A stretch of DNA of 64,000 bases from Callipepla californica brunnescens (lineage: Eukaryota; Chordata; Aves; Galliformes; Odontophoridae). Position numbers and translations under genes: made by a program. Of this stretch, positions 31,730-42,440 are shown piece after piece. Where the stretch lies: NCBI GenBank assembly GCA_023055505.1, contig JALIRH010000049.1, forward strand, positions 2,914,001 to 2,978,000, in the 5' to 3' direction. Under the pieces are notes generated by a model. It made no database searches and had not been told where the DNA came from. It saw nothing but the letters and a program-made list of their open reading frames with translations. The stretch's first letter is position 1; each line of letters starts with the position of its first letter.

Positions 31730-31918
31730 ACTGTGTTATTTTGCTTTCTAATATCTTATTTAGTTAATTACATTTCCTCCTCAGATCGTTGCCGCTGTTT
31801 TGTTTCTAGGCCCATCTCCCTTTTCCCTTTCCCCCTTCCCCTTTCCTGGGGTATGGGTCCGTGTGTCCCTTGCGCCAACTGTCACAGAAACAGGCCAAAC
31901 CAGCCCGTAAACAGTTGA
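31730..31918 (+). mobile_element. LTR U5-end fragment
   Basis: Same 3' LTR segment as at 17,730 and 58,540: TGTTATTTTGCTTTCTAATA, CAGATCGTTGCCGCTGTTTT, C/T-rich block, GTCACAGAAACAGGCCAAAC and CAGCCCGTAAACAG. Confidence 0.75.
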
Positions 31919-31924
31919 CAATGG

Positions 31925-32180
31925 CAGTGGACACGGCTTGGGGTTATCCCAGATACGTGTACAGACTGGGAGAAGAGCTCCAAGAGAAGCTCTGGGGAAA
32001 AGGACTTGGGAGCCCTGATGGACAAAGAGCTGGGCAGGGTGCGCACGTAGCCCTGAAGGTACTCAAGGCCAGGTTGGGTAAGGCACTGAGCAACCTTACC
32101 TAGTGGGTGGCAACCTGAGCACGGCAGCCAGTAGGAAGGAATCTTTAAGGTCCTTTCCATCTCAAGAGGTTCCATGAATT
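31925..32180 (+). mobile_element. CR1 LINE fragment
   Basis: Text such as GAGCTCCAAGAGAAGCTCTG, GACTTGGGAGCCCTGATGGA and AAGGTCCTTTCCATCTCAAG is CR1-like (end of the reverse-transcriptase region and 3' region), diverged. Confidence 0.5.
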
Positions 32181-32756
32181 TACGTGTCTATGGTTAGGGC
32201 CACCAAGAAGGAAGCTCTTGGTCCAGCACCCAGTCACTTACAGCTCCGCCTGGGACACTGGTGCATATTGCCTGCTTCTCTCTGCAGCCACAGGGATGCC
32301 ACTGTAGATACACGAGGACAGCTGTGAAATCACATGAGAGCCAAGGGCTACAAGGAGCGTAGAGATACAGTAGGGCAGCATGGAAGTGGAAAGAGAGCTG
32401 CACACAAAAGACCACGTCATGCCCCTGCCCATCACCATGGCCCCAGCACAGCAACAGCCCCAGCTCAATGGGCACAGTGGGAGCCCAGCAGGCAGAGTGG
32501 AGCATCAGCCAGGAATCCCAGGGCTGCTGCTCCTCTTGGCGGCTGGGCTCCTGGTCTCTGAAATCATCCTGCATCATGGGTTTGCTCCACAAGATCCAGA
32601 GAAAAAGAGATGACATGGGCGCTGAAGCAAAGCAATTTCTCCTGGCTTGTGTATTGTGTTTACCTACGGAGGAAGCCTGCTTCTGTACATACATGAGTTG
32701 ACTGGGTCCAAATGAATAATTAACCAGCAGGAGGCAAAGAATAAATACATTTGAAT
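32181..32756. other. no gene recognised
   Basis: Open frames on both strands (for example minus 32,194-32,802) have no domains. Located downstream of the OR pseudogene. Confidence 0.45.
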
Positions 32757-33878
32757 TCAAAACCAAATTATCAATAATATGAAGAAAGACACATATGACC
32801 AAAATATTGTTCTACTCTTGTTCTTATGCTCTAAGATTCTTCTAAGTGTCCTCAGTGCATCCTCGAGCTCTTGGTTCCTCATGCTGTAGATGGATTCCCA
32901 GTGGGAGGTACCACCGAGTACAGAAGTGCCACCACCAGGTCCACGGATGCTGAGGATACAGAGGAGGGCTTCAGGTAGGCAAACATGACAGTGCTGCCAA
33001 ACAGGGAGAGCACGGCCAGGTGAGGGAGGCACGTGGAGAAGGCTTTGTGCCGGCCCTGCTCAGAGGGCATCCTCAGCACAGCCCTGAAGATCTGCACGTA
33101 GGACAGCACAATGAAAAGAAAACAGCCAAGAACTAAAGCAAAACCAAAAGCAAAACTCCAGGTTTCCCTGAGGTAATCCGATTGTGAGCAGGAGAGCTTG
33201 AGGATGTGGGCAATTTCACAGAAGATCCACGGTATTGCCATGGCACAGCGGTATAGAAAATGGAGGGGAGGGGAAGAGAAGGGGAGGGGAAGAGAAGGGG
33301 AGGGGAGGGGAGGGAAGGGGAGGGGAGGGAAGGGGAGGGGAGGGAAGGGGAGGGGAGGGAAGGGGAGGGAAGGGGAGGGAAGGGGAGGGAAGGGGAGGGA
33401 AGGGGAGGGAAGGGGAGGGAAGGGGAGGGAAGGGGAGGGAAGGGGAGGGAAGGGGAGGGAAGGGAAGGGAAGGGAAGGGAAGGGAAGGGAAGGGAAGGGA
33501 AGGGAAGGGAAGGGAAGGGAAGGGAAGGGAAGGGAAGGGAAGGGAAGGGAAGGGAAGGGAAGGGAAGGGAAGGGAAGGGAAGGGAAGGGAAGGGAAGGGA
33601 AGGGAAGGGAAGGGAAGCATGTGCAGCACATCCCAAGTAGGAGATGGCCCTGGTGTCCCAGAGGGCATTGGCCACGGCTTTGGAGTGAAGTTGAGGAGAA
33701 AGAAGTCCATGGGGGTGTGCAGGCCGTGGTCGCAGGCTACGGCTGTGCTGCTGAGGCCGTTGCCCAGGAGGGCAGCCAGGGAGATGCCCAGGAAGAGCCA
33801 GAAGTGCAGGAGCTGCAGCTGCCGCGTGTCTGCCAACGCCAGCAGGAGGAACTCGCTGATGGAGCTGCTGTTGGGCAT
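32757..33878 (-). pseudogene. OR14-type olfactory receptor pseudogene split by polypurine repeat
   Basis: Olfactory receptors are seven-transmembrane G-protein-coupled receptors of sensory neurons. The start at 33,878 reads MPNSSSISEFLLLALADTRQ, then LLHFWLFLGISLAALLGNGL (TM1) and HTPMDFFLLN (usually HTPMYFFLLN), the pattern of the bird-expanded OR14 group. After a few garbled codons the gene enters a ~360 bp polypurine repeat and emerges at TM4/5: FCEIAHILKLSCS, then VLSYVQIFRAVLRMPSEQ, RHKAFSTCLPHLAVLSLF (TM6), VVALLYSVVPPTGNP (TM7), and after a frameshift MRNQELEDALR. The segment with TM3 and the DRY-type motif (usually MAYDRYVAIC) is gone, and there are frameshifts. It is certainly a pseudogene; the OR14 assignment is by eye. 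Confidence 0.9.
33255..33616 (+). repeat. (GGGGA/GGGAA)n polypurine repeat inside the OR pseudogene
   Basis: About 360 bp of purine-only units. Mixed GGGGAGGGAA and GGGGAGGGGA at first, then a pure GGGAA run from about 33,459. It replaces the TM3-TM4 part of the receptor. Long frames over it are compositional. Confidence 0.95.
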
Positions 33879-34789
33879 TTGGTACTGCTGGGTATCAGCA
33901 CCTGTGGGCATGAGGACCTGGTCAAGGAGTACAAAAGTCAGTGACAGGTCTTGCAATGGGGGAAATGCTTCTTGAGGTCAGTGATGTAAGCTACACTTCA
34001 TGAGGTTGTGTCTGCCACGAAGGCCTCTGCCTTCCTTCTCGGAAGGAAACAGCCATGTCCCTGTGAGGAACGTGTTGGTGCTGTGGTCACAGGTTTTCTT
34101 TTCAGAGTTGGTCAGATGAGATCACTTCTACAGCAGAAGTACTTGTAGGCGTCTGTGCAACTGACACGAGAAAGACATGCGTTGCAAATCAAAGTCGTAG
34201 GGACGCTTTTTCTCCTGTCTTCTTTTCTTACAATGCTGTTTTCCCAGTAACACAGCTTGCCTTTCCCAGGGATGTGTTGGGCAGCAGGTCTCCGCCCCGC
34301 GGAGGGCAGAACGACACTGCATACGTGGCGGCACTAACTACAATTCCACTCCGCACTGATACAGCGTAACACAGCTCCAAGCAAAGGACACCAGTCTGCT
34401 CCTCACCTCCGGGACTGTCACCCAGGGGAGGGATGAAAGACAGATAGCGTGGGGCTGCTGCTGTCGAGGACAAAAGAGTACCTTCGGCCACACAGGGATT
34501 TTTGGAAAACAACCAAATAAGTCAAAATCGTGGTTTTGTGGCAAGCTTGGCAGAAGCAAAAAGCCGGCGTACTATGGAGGTCCCACTGGGCACTCTCCAG
34601 CCTTGGGAAGACAAGTGGGTCAGCGTGTCCACTGCAGATAGACGGAAACCAAGAGACAGAAACAGTGCCACTGCCGTGGATTGGGTGGGTGGTGACAGCT
34701 GTTTGCACTCAGCTGCAGTTAAAACCTTTTTGTGTTGAGGGAATTAGAAATGAAGAGTTTTAAAAGAGTAACAAGAAGGTGGGGATGTC
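33879..34789. other. no gene recognised
   Basis: Likely 5' flank of the OR pseudogene plus unique sequence. Overlapping small frames on both strands have no domains. Confidence 0.5.
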
Positions 34790-35022
34790 AGTTTGGTGTT
34801 CAGGGAAGTTCGTTGAGGTTAGATTATTAGGAAGAAATTCTGCTCTGAAAGAGTGGGGAAGCACTGGCACCGCTGCCTGGGGAGGGGGGGAGTCACCGTC
34901 CCTGGAGGTGCCCCAGAGCCGTGGGGATGTGGCACTGCGGGACGTGGCAGTGGGTGATGTTGGTGGCAGGCGCACGGTCGGACTAGATGGTCTTAGAGGT
35001 CTTTCCCAACCGCAACCATTAG
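34790..35022 (+). mobile_element. CR1 LINE 3' end
   Basis: GGGGATGTCAGTTTGGTGTT, AAGAAATTCTGCTCTGAAAG, TCCCTGGAGGTGCCCCAGAG and GACTAGATGGTCTTAGAGGT plus CTTTCCCAACC are the CR1 3' region in plus orientation, ending at about 35,022. Confidence 0.8.
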
Positions 35023-35992
35023 GGAGATAGAGACCCCGCGCAGCCCGACATCACGCACTCTCAGTGTCTCCATAGGAGACTAGATTGGACTGGAGAGTCT
35101 GATTGTCAGCTGAAAGACTCTCCTTCTGAATTTGGAGACTGTCTCGGCTCAGAGACTCTCTCGCTCTATTTCAACAACTCTATGCCTCTCTGGAATAGTA
35201 TCGAATAAGGCCCGGTAAGCATAAGCCAGATGCCAAATAATTTGGACCCCCTCAGATCTGTCTGAGCCGCAACATCCCCATCTCAAATACCTGCTTAAAT
35301 TCTCAGCATCTTGCAGGTGTTCAGGAGAAAAGTCCCATGACAGCGGTGTCTCTCCTAAGTCCCTCCAAACTCCCTGCCAGTCACTGTTCTCTGGCTCTGG
35401 GGAAGGCTTTCTCAAAATATTATAAATACCGATACTGATTAAGAGTACATTCAGGGAGACTGACACCAGAATCATTGCGAGCGTTGGATGAGCATTCAGA
35501 AAACGCCTAACAAATCAAAGGAGAGGCCAAGAGCCGGTTTAAAAATCATAGAGTTAACAACTCCATCTGGAGTTGCTCCCTCCGGAACTGAATGCCGCAT
35601 CGCATACAAAAGCCAGGTAGGTATTTCCAGCAGTGTTTTTAGTTTATCATATAGAGACCAAGCTCCATGGATCAGACTGGCAAACTTAGTTAAGTCCCAG
35701 TATATTCTGAGCATTACAAGGGAACAAACCACGAAATGCAGCCCCTTTAAGAGCAGTTTAAAAAGCAAGAGCTTTTTTTTTTTTCTTCTTTACTAAAACA
35801 AGCTGGCAGCACCCAAAAAAGTTGACAAATATCCCAGAACAACTGGCAGTACGCCCAGGCTTCAAGGCCGTGTTATGCCGTACAGCACCTGCAGTACAGA
35901 TAAGCTTGCAAGCAAGAGACAGAGATTCACACTAGAAGTATGTCTCTGCCCAACTAAGGCAGCTCATCGAGCCCCACATAGGGCACCAAAAA
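35023..35992 (-). mobile_element. ERV leader and internal 5' region
   Basis: Read on minus, the sequence right after the LTR is TTTTTGGTGCCCTATGTGGG, in the position and form of a tRNA primer-binding site (TGGTGCC), followed by a leader and two open frames (35,496-35,768, 90 codons; 35,149-35,475, 108 codons). Neither has a recognised domain. They could be decayed gag or an upstream leader frame. No reverse transcriptase, integrase or env was seen, so the provirus is truncated after about 1 kb, ending near the CR1 at 35,022. Confidence 0.6.
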
Positions 35993-36557
35993 TGTCAGCA
36001 GTTTACCGGGCTGGATCGGCCCGGTTCCGTGACGATTGGTGTGGGGGAGCCACGGACCCACGCCCCAGGAAAGGGGAAGGGAAAAAAGGGAAAAGGGAGA
36101 TGGGCCCAAAAACAAAACAGCAGCAACGATCTGAGGAGGAAAGCTAATTTACTAAATAAGATATCAGAAAGCAAAATAACACAACATAATGCAATATAAT
36201 TGGAATTGAAGCTAATAAATCAAATAAAACGAGCAAGAGAGAGTGTCCGATAAACCGAAGGCCTTACGCTAACGCTGAAGGCGAGACGGCAGCGAGCACC
36301 CACTGCTGCGTCGATCCCGAAGGAAAGAGAGCGTCCCGTGACCGCAGAGAGATTTTATCTGTTCCCTCTGAGCGGAAAACACGTAAAATACAAAGCATCG
36401 CAAAGTCCTCTGGGGAATGGAGTTCTTCTCTTTTGAGACAGGTATACCTGGAATTACCAGTGACCCATGGGGCTGGAGTATTAACTCTACAACTCTTAAT
36501 GGACTACATGATGTTATGATGTGGAATACCAGTACCAAAAACCAGAAAACCATGACA
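35993..36557 (-). mobile_element. ERV 5' LTR with TGTCA/TGACA termini, 565 bp
   Basis: On minus it begins TGTCATGGTTTTCTGG and ends AACTGCTGACA, giving 5-bp inverted terminal repeats TGTCA...TGACA, as expected for an LTR (TG...CA). Its 3' third contains the CAGATCGTTGCTGCTGTTTT and GAACCGGGCCGATCCAGCCC blocks found in isolated fragments at 17,730, 31,730, 42,250 and 58,540. A primer-binding-site-like sequence follows. It sits only a few bases from the edge of the duplicated acrosin segment. Confidence 0.75.
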
Positions 36558-36720
36558 AATCCCTAGTTTTTTTTCTTGGGTGCACTTCTCCTTCCTTCCA
36601 TCTGATATCAGTCCTCCCTTATCCCTTATTCCTCCTGTTGCAGCACCAGGTATGGAAGTCTTTGCCCGGCAGAGGAGATTGAACTCAACAGGGACACGGA
36701 TTGCTGTGAAAATGAAAAAC

Positions 36721-36726
36721 TTTATT
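36721..36726 (-). terminator. polyadenylation signal of acrosin-like copy 1
   Basis: AATAAA on minus (TTTATT on plus), about 120 bases past the acrosin-like stop codon; conserved in copy 2. Confidence 0.6.
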
Positions 36727-36844
36727 TCCTCAACAAAGTAAACATCAACATTGGAGTGAAATCAAAAGACAGAAGTGCCATCTGTCCTATCTTAAGTATT
36801 AACAGGGGAGAAAGGGGTCGTGCTGCACCGCAGCCTGCCGTGGC

Positions 36845-38810
36845 TCACGTGGCTGTTCCAGCCTGGTTTCCTCTAAACCAGTGCAGCAGTTCCTGGAGCC
36901 GACTGATGAAATCCCAGACTTTCTGGGCTGGAAAAGCACACGCGGTAAACGGGCTGGACTGCGTTGGCCTGTGGTAGGGGGTTGATGTGTACGCTGGAGG
37001 TGGTGCTGTAGTGGGCACTTCTGCTGGCAGCAGTCCCATCTGCACCAGGATCCAGTGCCGGAAGTGCTGAGTGGAGGCATAGACTCCAGGCTGCTGCATT
37101 CTCCCGCAGCCCCTCCCCCAGCTGGTCACGCCAACGAGCCAGAAGAAGTCGGCTCTTTTATCCTTGCATACCAGAGGACCACCGCTGTCGCCCTGCAGAG
37201 GAGGAGAGAAGGCCAAAGTGTTACTGGGCGACCACATCAGCCGCAGAGCTGGCTTTCTCACAACACTCCCTAGAGCCACATTCACCGCACAGAAAAGCTC
37301 CGCTTGGGTGCTAGAGCCTAAAAAAGCTTTTGGGAGGGGGCTGCAGGCACGGAAAGTAGCTCTCCCTCCCTCATCTCTGTGCAATGATCTGGCCTGAGGT
37401 GAGAGGTGTGTCCCAGGACTGGCTCTGGACCTCCACGGCACCAGGAGCACCCGGGGGGGGATGCTCCAGGCAGAGTCCCAGGCACGCGAGGCATGGGGAG
37501 CCAGGGGGAGGAGCTGCAGATGGGAAAGGGGGGTGAGCTCCAGAGCTGGTGGGCACCCGGCGCTGGGAGGGCGGCTTGCAGGCACAGCACGGCTGCGTGT
37601 CAGCGTGCAGCTCCTACCTGGCAGGTGTCGATGCCGCCCTGCGGATAACCAGCACACACGTTGTGGGAATGGATGGCCCCGGCGTACCAGTGCGTGCTGT
37701 TGCAGAGTCGGAGGTCAATGAGCCGGACCCTGGCCACCTGCAAGATGTGATACGGTCTGGCAGGCTCCTCTTGGGCTGAGGGCAAGAGCAGAATTGGCAG
37801 CGTCAACTCCTTACCGGTTCTCATCCTGTTTGGGGGTGAACCCCCTCCCCTAGGTCTTGGCTTTGTGTCCTGAGACGTACCGACGCTTCCCTGCTTTGGG
37901 AAATGGGTCAGGCCCATCCCTCTCTGCGGACACATCCCCATGGTGCGTGTCACCCTGGGTTCCAGTGCCGCCATCAAGGATGCCTGCCCCCTGCCTCAGC
38001 AGCACGCCAAGCTTTAGTTGCACGTTTCGGATACTCACATCTCAGACCCACGTGTCCCCAGCCATTGATGTAGCACTCTGAGAGCTCTGCCATGTTCAGC
38101 AAGGCATCAGGCACATAGGCAAGCTGGATTTAGGAGCTGCAGAGGACAGGTTGGTCCAGTTCCAGTAAGGCGATGTCATTGGCCATGGTGTCTCTGTCGT
38201 AATATTCGTGCGCTATGACCCGCTTAATGTTGCGCACTACAGCTCTGGGGCCCAGGCGAGTCAAATCGTTGGCACCGATCACCACGTGCCACGGTGTGTC
38301 GGGACTTGAGGAAGGATGGAGAAAGAGGTCAGCGGGAACACGGCAGTGTCCTGCAGCACCCAGGAGGGGTGCACCCAGGAGCACCCGCACGCTGGCTGGA
38401 CTGCAAGGAAAGGGACAGCCCTTACCTTGCGTGGTCAAAGCAGTGCGCTGCCGTGAGGACCCACTGCGAGCTGATGAGGGACCCTCCGCAAACGTGTTTC
38501 AAGCCCGCAAACCAGTGGCTCTGCAAGCTGACGATCCACGGCCAGGCCCCACGCGGGGCATCCGTGCCGCCCACGATGCCATTTCCCCCAGAACGAGAGA
38601 CCATGGGCCGGAGCCCGCAAGTGCTGCAATGAGAAAGACGGTGAGTGCCGCTGCCGGCTGCTCCCTCGCCCCGCTCACGCTGCACGTGAGCCGCTGTCCG
38701 GGGGCCACTCACTCGCAGACGCTCGAGGAGCTGGGCGCGGGCCGGCACACGGCCAGCGGCATGAGGAGGAGCAGCAGCACCATCACTGCCGGAGAACAGC
38801 AGCAGCCCAT
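36845..38810 (-). pseudogene. ACR: acrosin-like serine protease, copy 1 (nonsense codon)
   Basis: Acrosin is the trypsin-like protease of the sperm acrosome. Five exons in phase, as in vertebrate ACR: 38,713-38,810 (signal peptide, [13 protein letters not shown] core), 38,426-38,623 ([26 protein letters not shown], and His site WVLTAAHCF), 38,039-38,304 (Asp site NDIALLELD), 37,618-37,775 ([22 protein letters not shown]) and 36,845-37,192 (Ser site [21 protein letters not shown]). The C-terminal tail is Pro/Thr-rich and ends in [14 protein letters not shown], like acrosin's tail helix. The Asp six residues before the catalytic Ser predicts Arg/Lys specificity. Joined length would be 355 residues, but a TAA at 38,130-38,132, just after LCSS in exon 3, stops translation before the Ser site. 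The usual IVGG cleavage Arg is replaced (GNGIVGG). The same TAA is in copy 2. Confidence 0.9.
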
Positions 38811-39158
38811 CGCGCCTGGCTTCACTGCCATCGACTGCGGCCGCAGTGTGCCCCTTTGCCGTCAGCGCCGACATCACAGAGTTGCCGGGTGCTGCACGAG
38901 GTGGGTCCGGGCGGGGTGGGACCCCTGCAGGACTGGACGAGCGGCCGGCTGCCAGCGCTGCCTGCTGACGGCAGGAGGAGCACGAGCGGCTTCGCAGCGC
39001 GTTTGGCTGTCGGAGCGCCGTGTGCTTGCAGCCGTGGCAAACGAGCAGCAACGTCTGAGCTCGCTGCAGGTGGAAAATCTTCCTCATTCCCCAGTCTCAA
39101 GTGAAAAATAAAGTGCAGCTTGTAATTTAATTAAACAGATGCAAATGCACGCACGTAC
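38811..39158. other. acrosin 5' flank, GC-rich, no separate gene
   Basis: GC-rich, CpG-containing sequence just upstream of the acrosin-like ATG (minus). It may hold its promoter. No TATA box was recognised. Confidence 0.4.
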
Positions 39159-39990
39159 CTGTAGCCAGCTGAATAGCTTCCATGATCACTTCTATTGGCA
39201 TACCTGGAAGATTCCGATCAACCTAGTGTGAGAACAGGTGAGAGACAGCAATATTTAGGGAAAGGTTTTTGTTTGTTTTTCAGAGACAATCTTCTTGAAG
39301 ATTAATTAGAGCAGTACTTTCCCGCAAGGCCTTTGCTTGTACCTGCCACTTTGAGATCCCTATCGTCGTAATAGTCGTCAATTCCCTGTCAGTGTAAGCA
39401 GAAAAAAAGACATCGGCAAAAAAATATATCCCAGTGCCAAGACTCATTGTTCCAAAAGCACTTTCTAAACGTCAGTAAGTCACAGGGGGGAACTGGCAAA
39501 ACTTGCAGAGTCGTTCCCACCTTTCAAACTACTTTTTTCCCCCCATTCCCAGTATTACTCCACTGTTCCTGATGCATGAGGTCTCCTTCTCTTCTTACCA
39601 ATAAGAACTTCTGTGGACTAGTTTTCTCAACAGTACTATCAGTGACAGCCGCAAGAAGCAGAAGGATGACAGCACGCATTTTCTCTCCCGACAACCTTGC
39701 CAACGGCTCATTCTCCTCCTAGAACACTGTGCTTTTCTGTCAACTACAGCAGCCAACAGCTACCAATCCCCTTCGTACAAAATTCAGTGAAAACAGAAAG
39801 CTGCTAAGAGCTCAAAAGAAATAACATGGTAGCACCTAGAATTACACGGACAAAATAATGCTACAGGAGAAAGCTCCATGCACTGATAGAAATGATTGGG
39901 CCAGAAACACTCACCAGGATGCCAGTCAGCAAACGGGAGTCCTCAAGATCTCTCCCTTCCAGATCGTATTCAGTAACGAGACCCACTGCT
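39159..39990 (-). other. series of exon-like pieces of an unrecognised gene
   Basis: On minus, four short open segments have plausible AG/GT borders: about 39,906-39,978 (VTEYDLEGRDLEDSRLLTGI, donor GTGAGT), up to 39,599 (VEKTSPQKFLL, donor GTAAG), 39,343-39,385 (GIDDYYDDRDLKVA) and 39,159-39,222 (DRNLPGMPIEVIMEAIQLAT, donor GTACGT). The third piece could also follow an ATG at 39,679 with a hydrophobic leader (MRAVILLLLAAV). Phases do not all agree (the last junction needs a shift), so this is either a decayed gene fragment or chance. I do not recognise the protein. Confidence 0.3.
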
Positions 39991-40516
39991 ATATTGGAAC
40001 GAAAAGGAAGGATTCTCACAGATCTTCAATTAATTGGCTGCAAACATGCTTTTGCACTATTCCAGCCGTGGAACAGACAACTGGAAGCTGAAGTCAGCGG
40101 GATTTGCTGGCCCTATCAGTTCTCCCCTCAAGGAGAATGCAGGTAGCTTCCCGCCTCCCATTTACACTACTGTGCACCTAAAATACTTAGTTATTTCAGT
40201 ATGGGTTGTATTCACTTGACCTGAACAAAGCTGACCCACAAATGCCTGTGGAACCTTAATTAGCTCAAGTAAAGAACAACATTCTCACACTGAAGAGAAA
40301 GAAGAGAACTGGCACAGAGCATCACGGAGCCTTCTCTGAGGCTTGTAGCTCAGACACACAGCTCGGGGATCAAGCCTAGGATGAACTTCTCTCTGCGGTT
40401 AGTACAGAGGAGCTCCTCTCCTGTCCCCAGAATGGTTACTCAGTCACTGCTAGATGTTCTGAGACCAGAAAAAAATGTTTCTGTTTTGTTTTTCTTTCAA
40501 ATACAGAATGTTAAAC
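39991..40516. other. no gene recognised
   Basis: Spacer sequence up to the inner edge of the right arm. On minus it directly continues the intron that follows the RANBP2-like donor at 40,522. Confidence 0.45.
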
Positions 40517-40521
40517 AATAC

Positions 40522-42037
40522 CTTTCAAGTGCTTCACTGCATTCTCCAACATCTCCAGAAGCGAGCATCAGTTTAACACAGCTGCAACAGGACAGCAGGT
40601 GATCTTTCTTGACAGCTCTCCAATACTTTTGATCAGACTCCACGTCTCGCACTGATTCAAGCTATTCCTGAAGAAGAAAGTTTGTCAGAAGATAAGGAAC
40701 CACCACCCTTCTGCAAAGACAGGAGCTTCTCCTGAACACACTGCCACATCACCCAGTTTCCCAGCTAAGACATTAACACACACCTCAGCAGCAAAGCTCC
40801 AGGAACTGTTCGCCTGAACAATTCCCTCCCTGATGGAGCTGCTGGACCTAACTTAGTACTCAAGCTACAGACTAAACAACTCCGTAAGGCTGAAGAAGAA
40901 AACCACAATTAAATCATTGGTTTCAGCACACGTCACACCTGAAGGAGTTCAACCACTCGAGAAACAGCTGTCAGTGTGACACTGCTACGAGACTAACACT
41001 TGTTTCAAGGACATGGAAGATCACTACAGGATCAAAATAGGACTGAATACCTCCAATGTCTGTATAACACAGGAACACCATTCCAAGCTTGACTCTACAG
41101 CTCTTGTCTTCTCTGCCTCCTGACAATGGAGAGCAGACAGCAACCAGTCTGATGTTAAGGTCGGTATCGTTGGGTCTCGCACGGAGCTCTGTTTGAATCA
41201 CATCCAAGAGCTGATCCCTCCCATCTCCACCTTTATGCTCCGGTAGCTGCTCCTGTTGAATATGAAGATGACACGTTAAGATTTCATTTTCCACGTCAGC
41301 CTTCTCAGCAACTACATCAACCCTGACAGCTTTCTCATGTCCACTACACAGGCTACGTGACTGAAACTACTCTGAAAGGCTGCCGTGTGTTACAGAGTTT
41401 GATGACAATCTCAGAAGTGAGAAAAAAAAACACAACATTTCACTGTTTGCATCGTGGAGATGCTAAGTTAAGACTGTCAAACCATTTGGATCGAACATAG
41501 TAAGCCTTGATACAGAACAGATTGTCTAAAAGAAGAGTAAAAATAAGCAACCAAGAAAGTGCCAAACACCACACAAAAACCCAAAACACAGGCCTCTCAG
41601 GACGTGCATTCCGTTGCCCCTGTGTTACCTAAAACTAACGCCTGTACAGAAGTGAGACTGTATGACTGGAAGCATTGACTCGGTGTTTGGGAATAACAGC
41701 ATCTCCTACACCCTGCAGTTTTTAACTCAAATAACAAACATCAGAAAGCCGTTGTAGTTACACAATAGCCAGGCAAGACTGCATCTCCTCTTGAGCACTT
41801 GGACGTTATTATTAACGTGGTTTATCCATCGCTCCAAGTACACTTTCTTTTAGGCACAGAACAGAGGTCAGAAGTTGGAATTTACCTTCAGCCTGTAAGC
41901 AGCAGGATTCCCAGGGAAGAGCCTGGCAGCCTTCTCAACCCAGAACTTTCTCCTCCATCAGTGATGTCCTTATGGCACAGTAACTCTGCTGCCTTCAGTA
42001 CAAGATCTTTCTGCACTGGATTCAGCTCCACGGAACG
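40522..42037 (-). pseudogene. RANBP2: RANBP2-like exons (N-terminal TPR region), right arm
   Basis: Mirror of 18,131-19,670: exons at 41,886-42,037, 41,051-41,252 and 40,522-40,667. The first frameshift and the TAG in the KEYLES position are shared with the left arm. The middle exon has an extra 29-nt deletion here, removing the segment after NIRLV and shifting the frame. The last exon ends at a normal-looking donor (GAAAG|GTATTG) and runs into intron, unlike the left copy where XPO1 follows. This right-arm form is probably the ancestral arrangement. Confidence 0.83.
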
Positions 42038-42249
42038 CTAGTTTTCCCCATGCACGCACAGGAGAAAAAAAAGGTTACCAGTAACTTGATCTCGCCACCC
42101 ATACACAACAGGAAAGAAAACGTGACCCCCATTAAACAGACCCAGCAGTATCAAACTAGAACCATCAGTAAATACTTCCTGACTACCCTAAGGAAAGCCT
42201 CCCTTTGGAAAGGCTGCCGTTACTTTATAGCACCCAGACAACTGCTGCA
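42038..42249. other. mirror of left-arm intron, no gene
   Basis: Matches 17,920-18,130 in reverse with about one difference per hundred bases. Confidence 0.5.
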
Positions 42250-42440
42250 ATTCAGAACAGTGTGGCAATGGTTTACGGGCTGGTTCGGCCCGGTTCTGTG
42301 ACCACGGGGGGGAGGGGACCCACAGGCAAAAGGGGAAAGGGAAAAGGGAGATGGGCCGAAAAACAAAACTGCGGCAACGATCTGAGGAGAAAAGCTGATT
42401 TACTACATAAGATATGGGAATGCAAAATAACACTGCTGCT
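42250..42440 (-). mobile_element. LTR U5-end fragment, right arm
   Basis: Mirror of 17,730-17,920. GGTTTACGGGCTGGTTCGGC and AACTGCGGCAACGATCTGAG on plus are the complement of the LTR 3' blocks. Confidence 0.7.

Noticed and set aside
33133..33975. Up to 250-codon frames rich in Leu-Pro-Phe-Pro-Ser or Gly-Arg-Glu-Gly-Lys
   Set aside because: Translation of the polypurine/polypyrimidine pentanucleotide repeat within the OR pseudogene.
38215..39111. 298-codon plus-strand frame across acrosin exons 1-3
   Set aside because: Antisense shadow of GC-rich acrosin exons; no domain, and not the frame with the serine-protease motifs.
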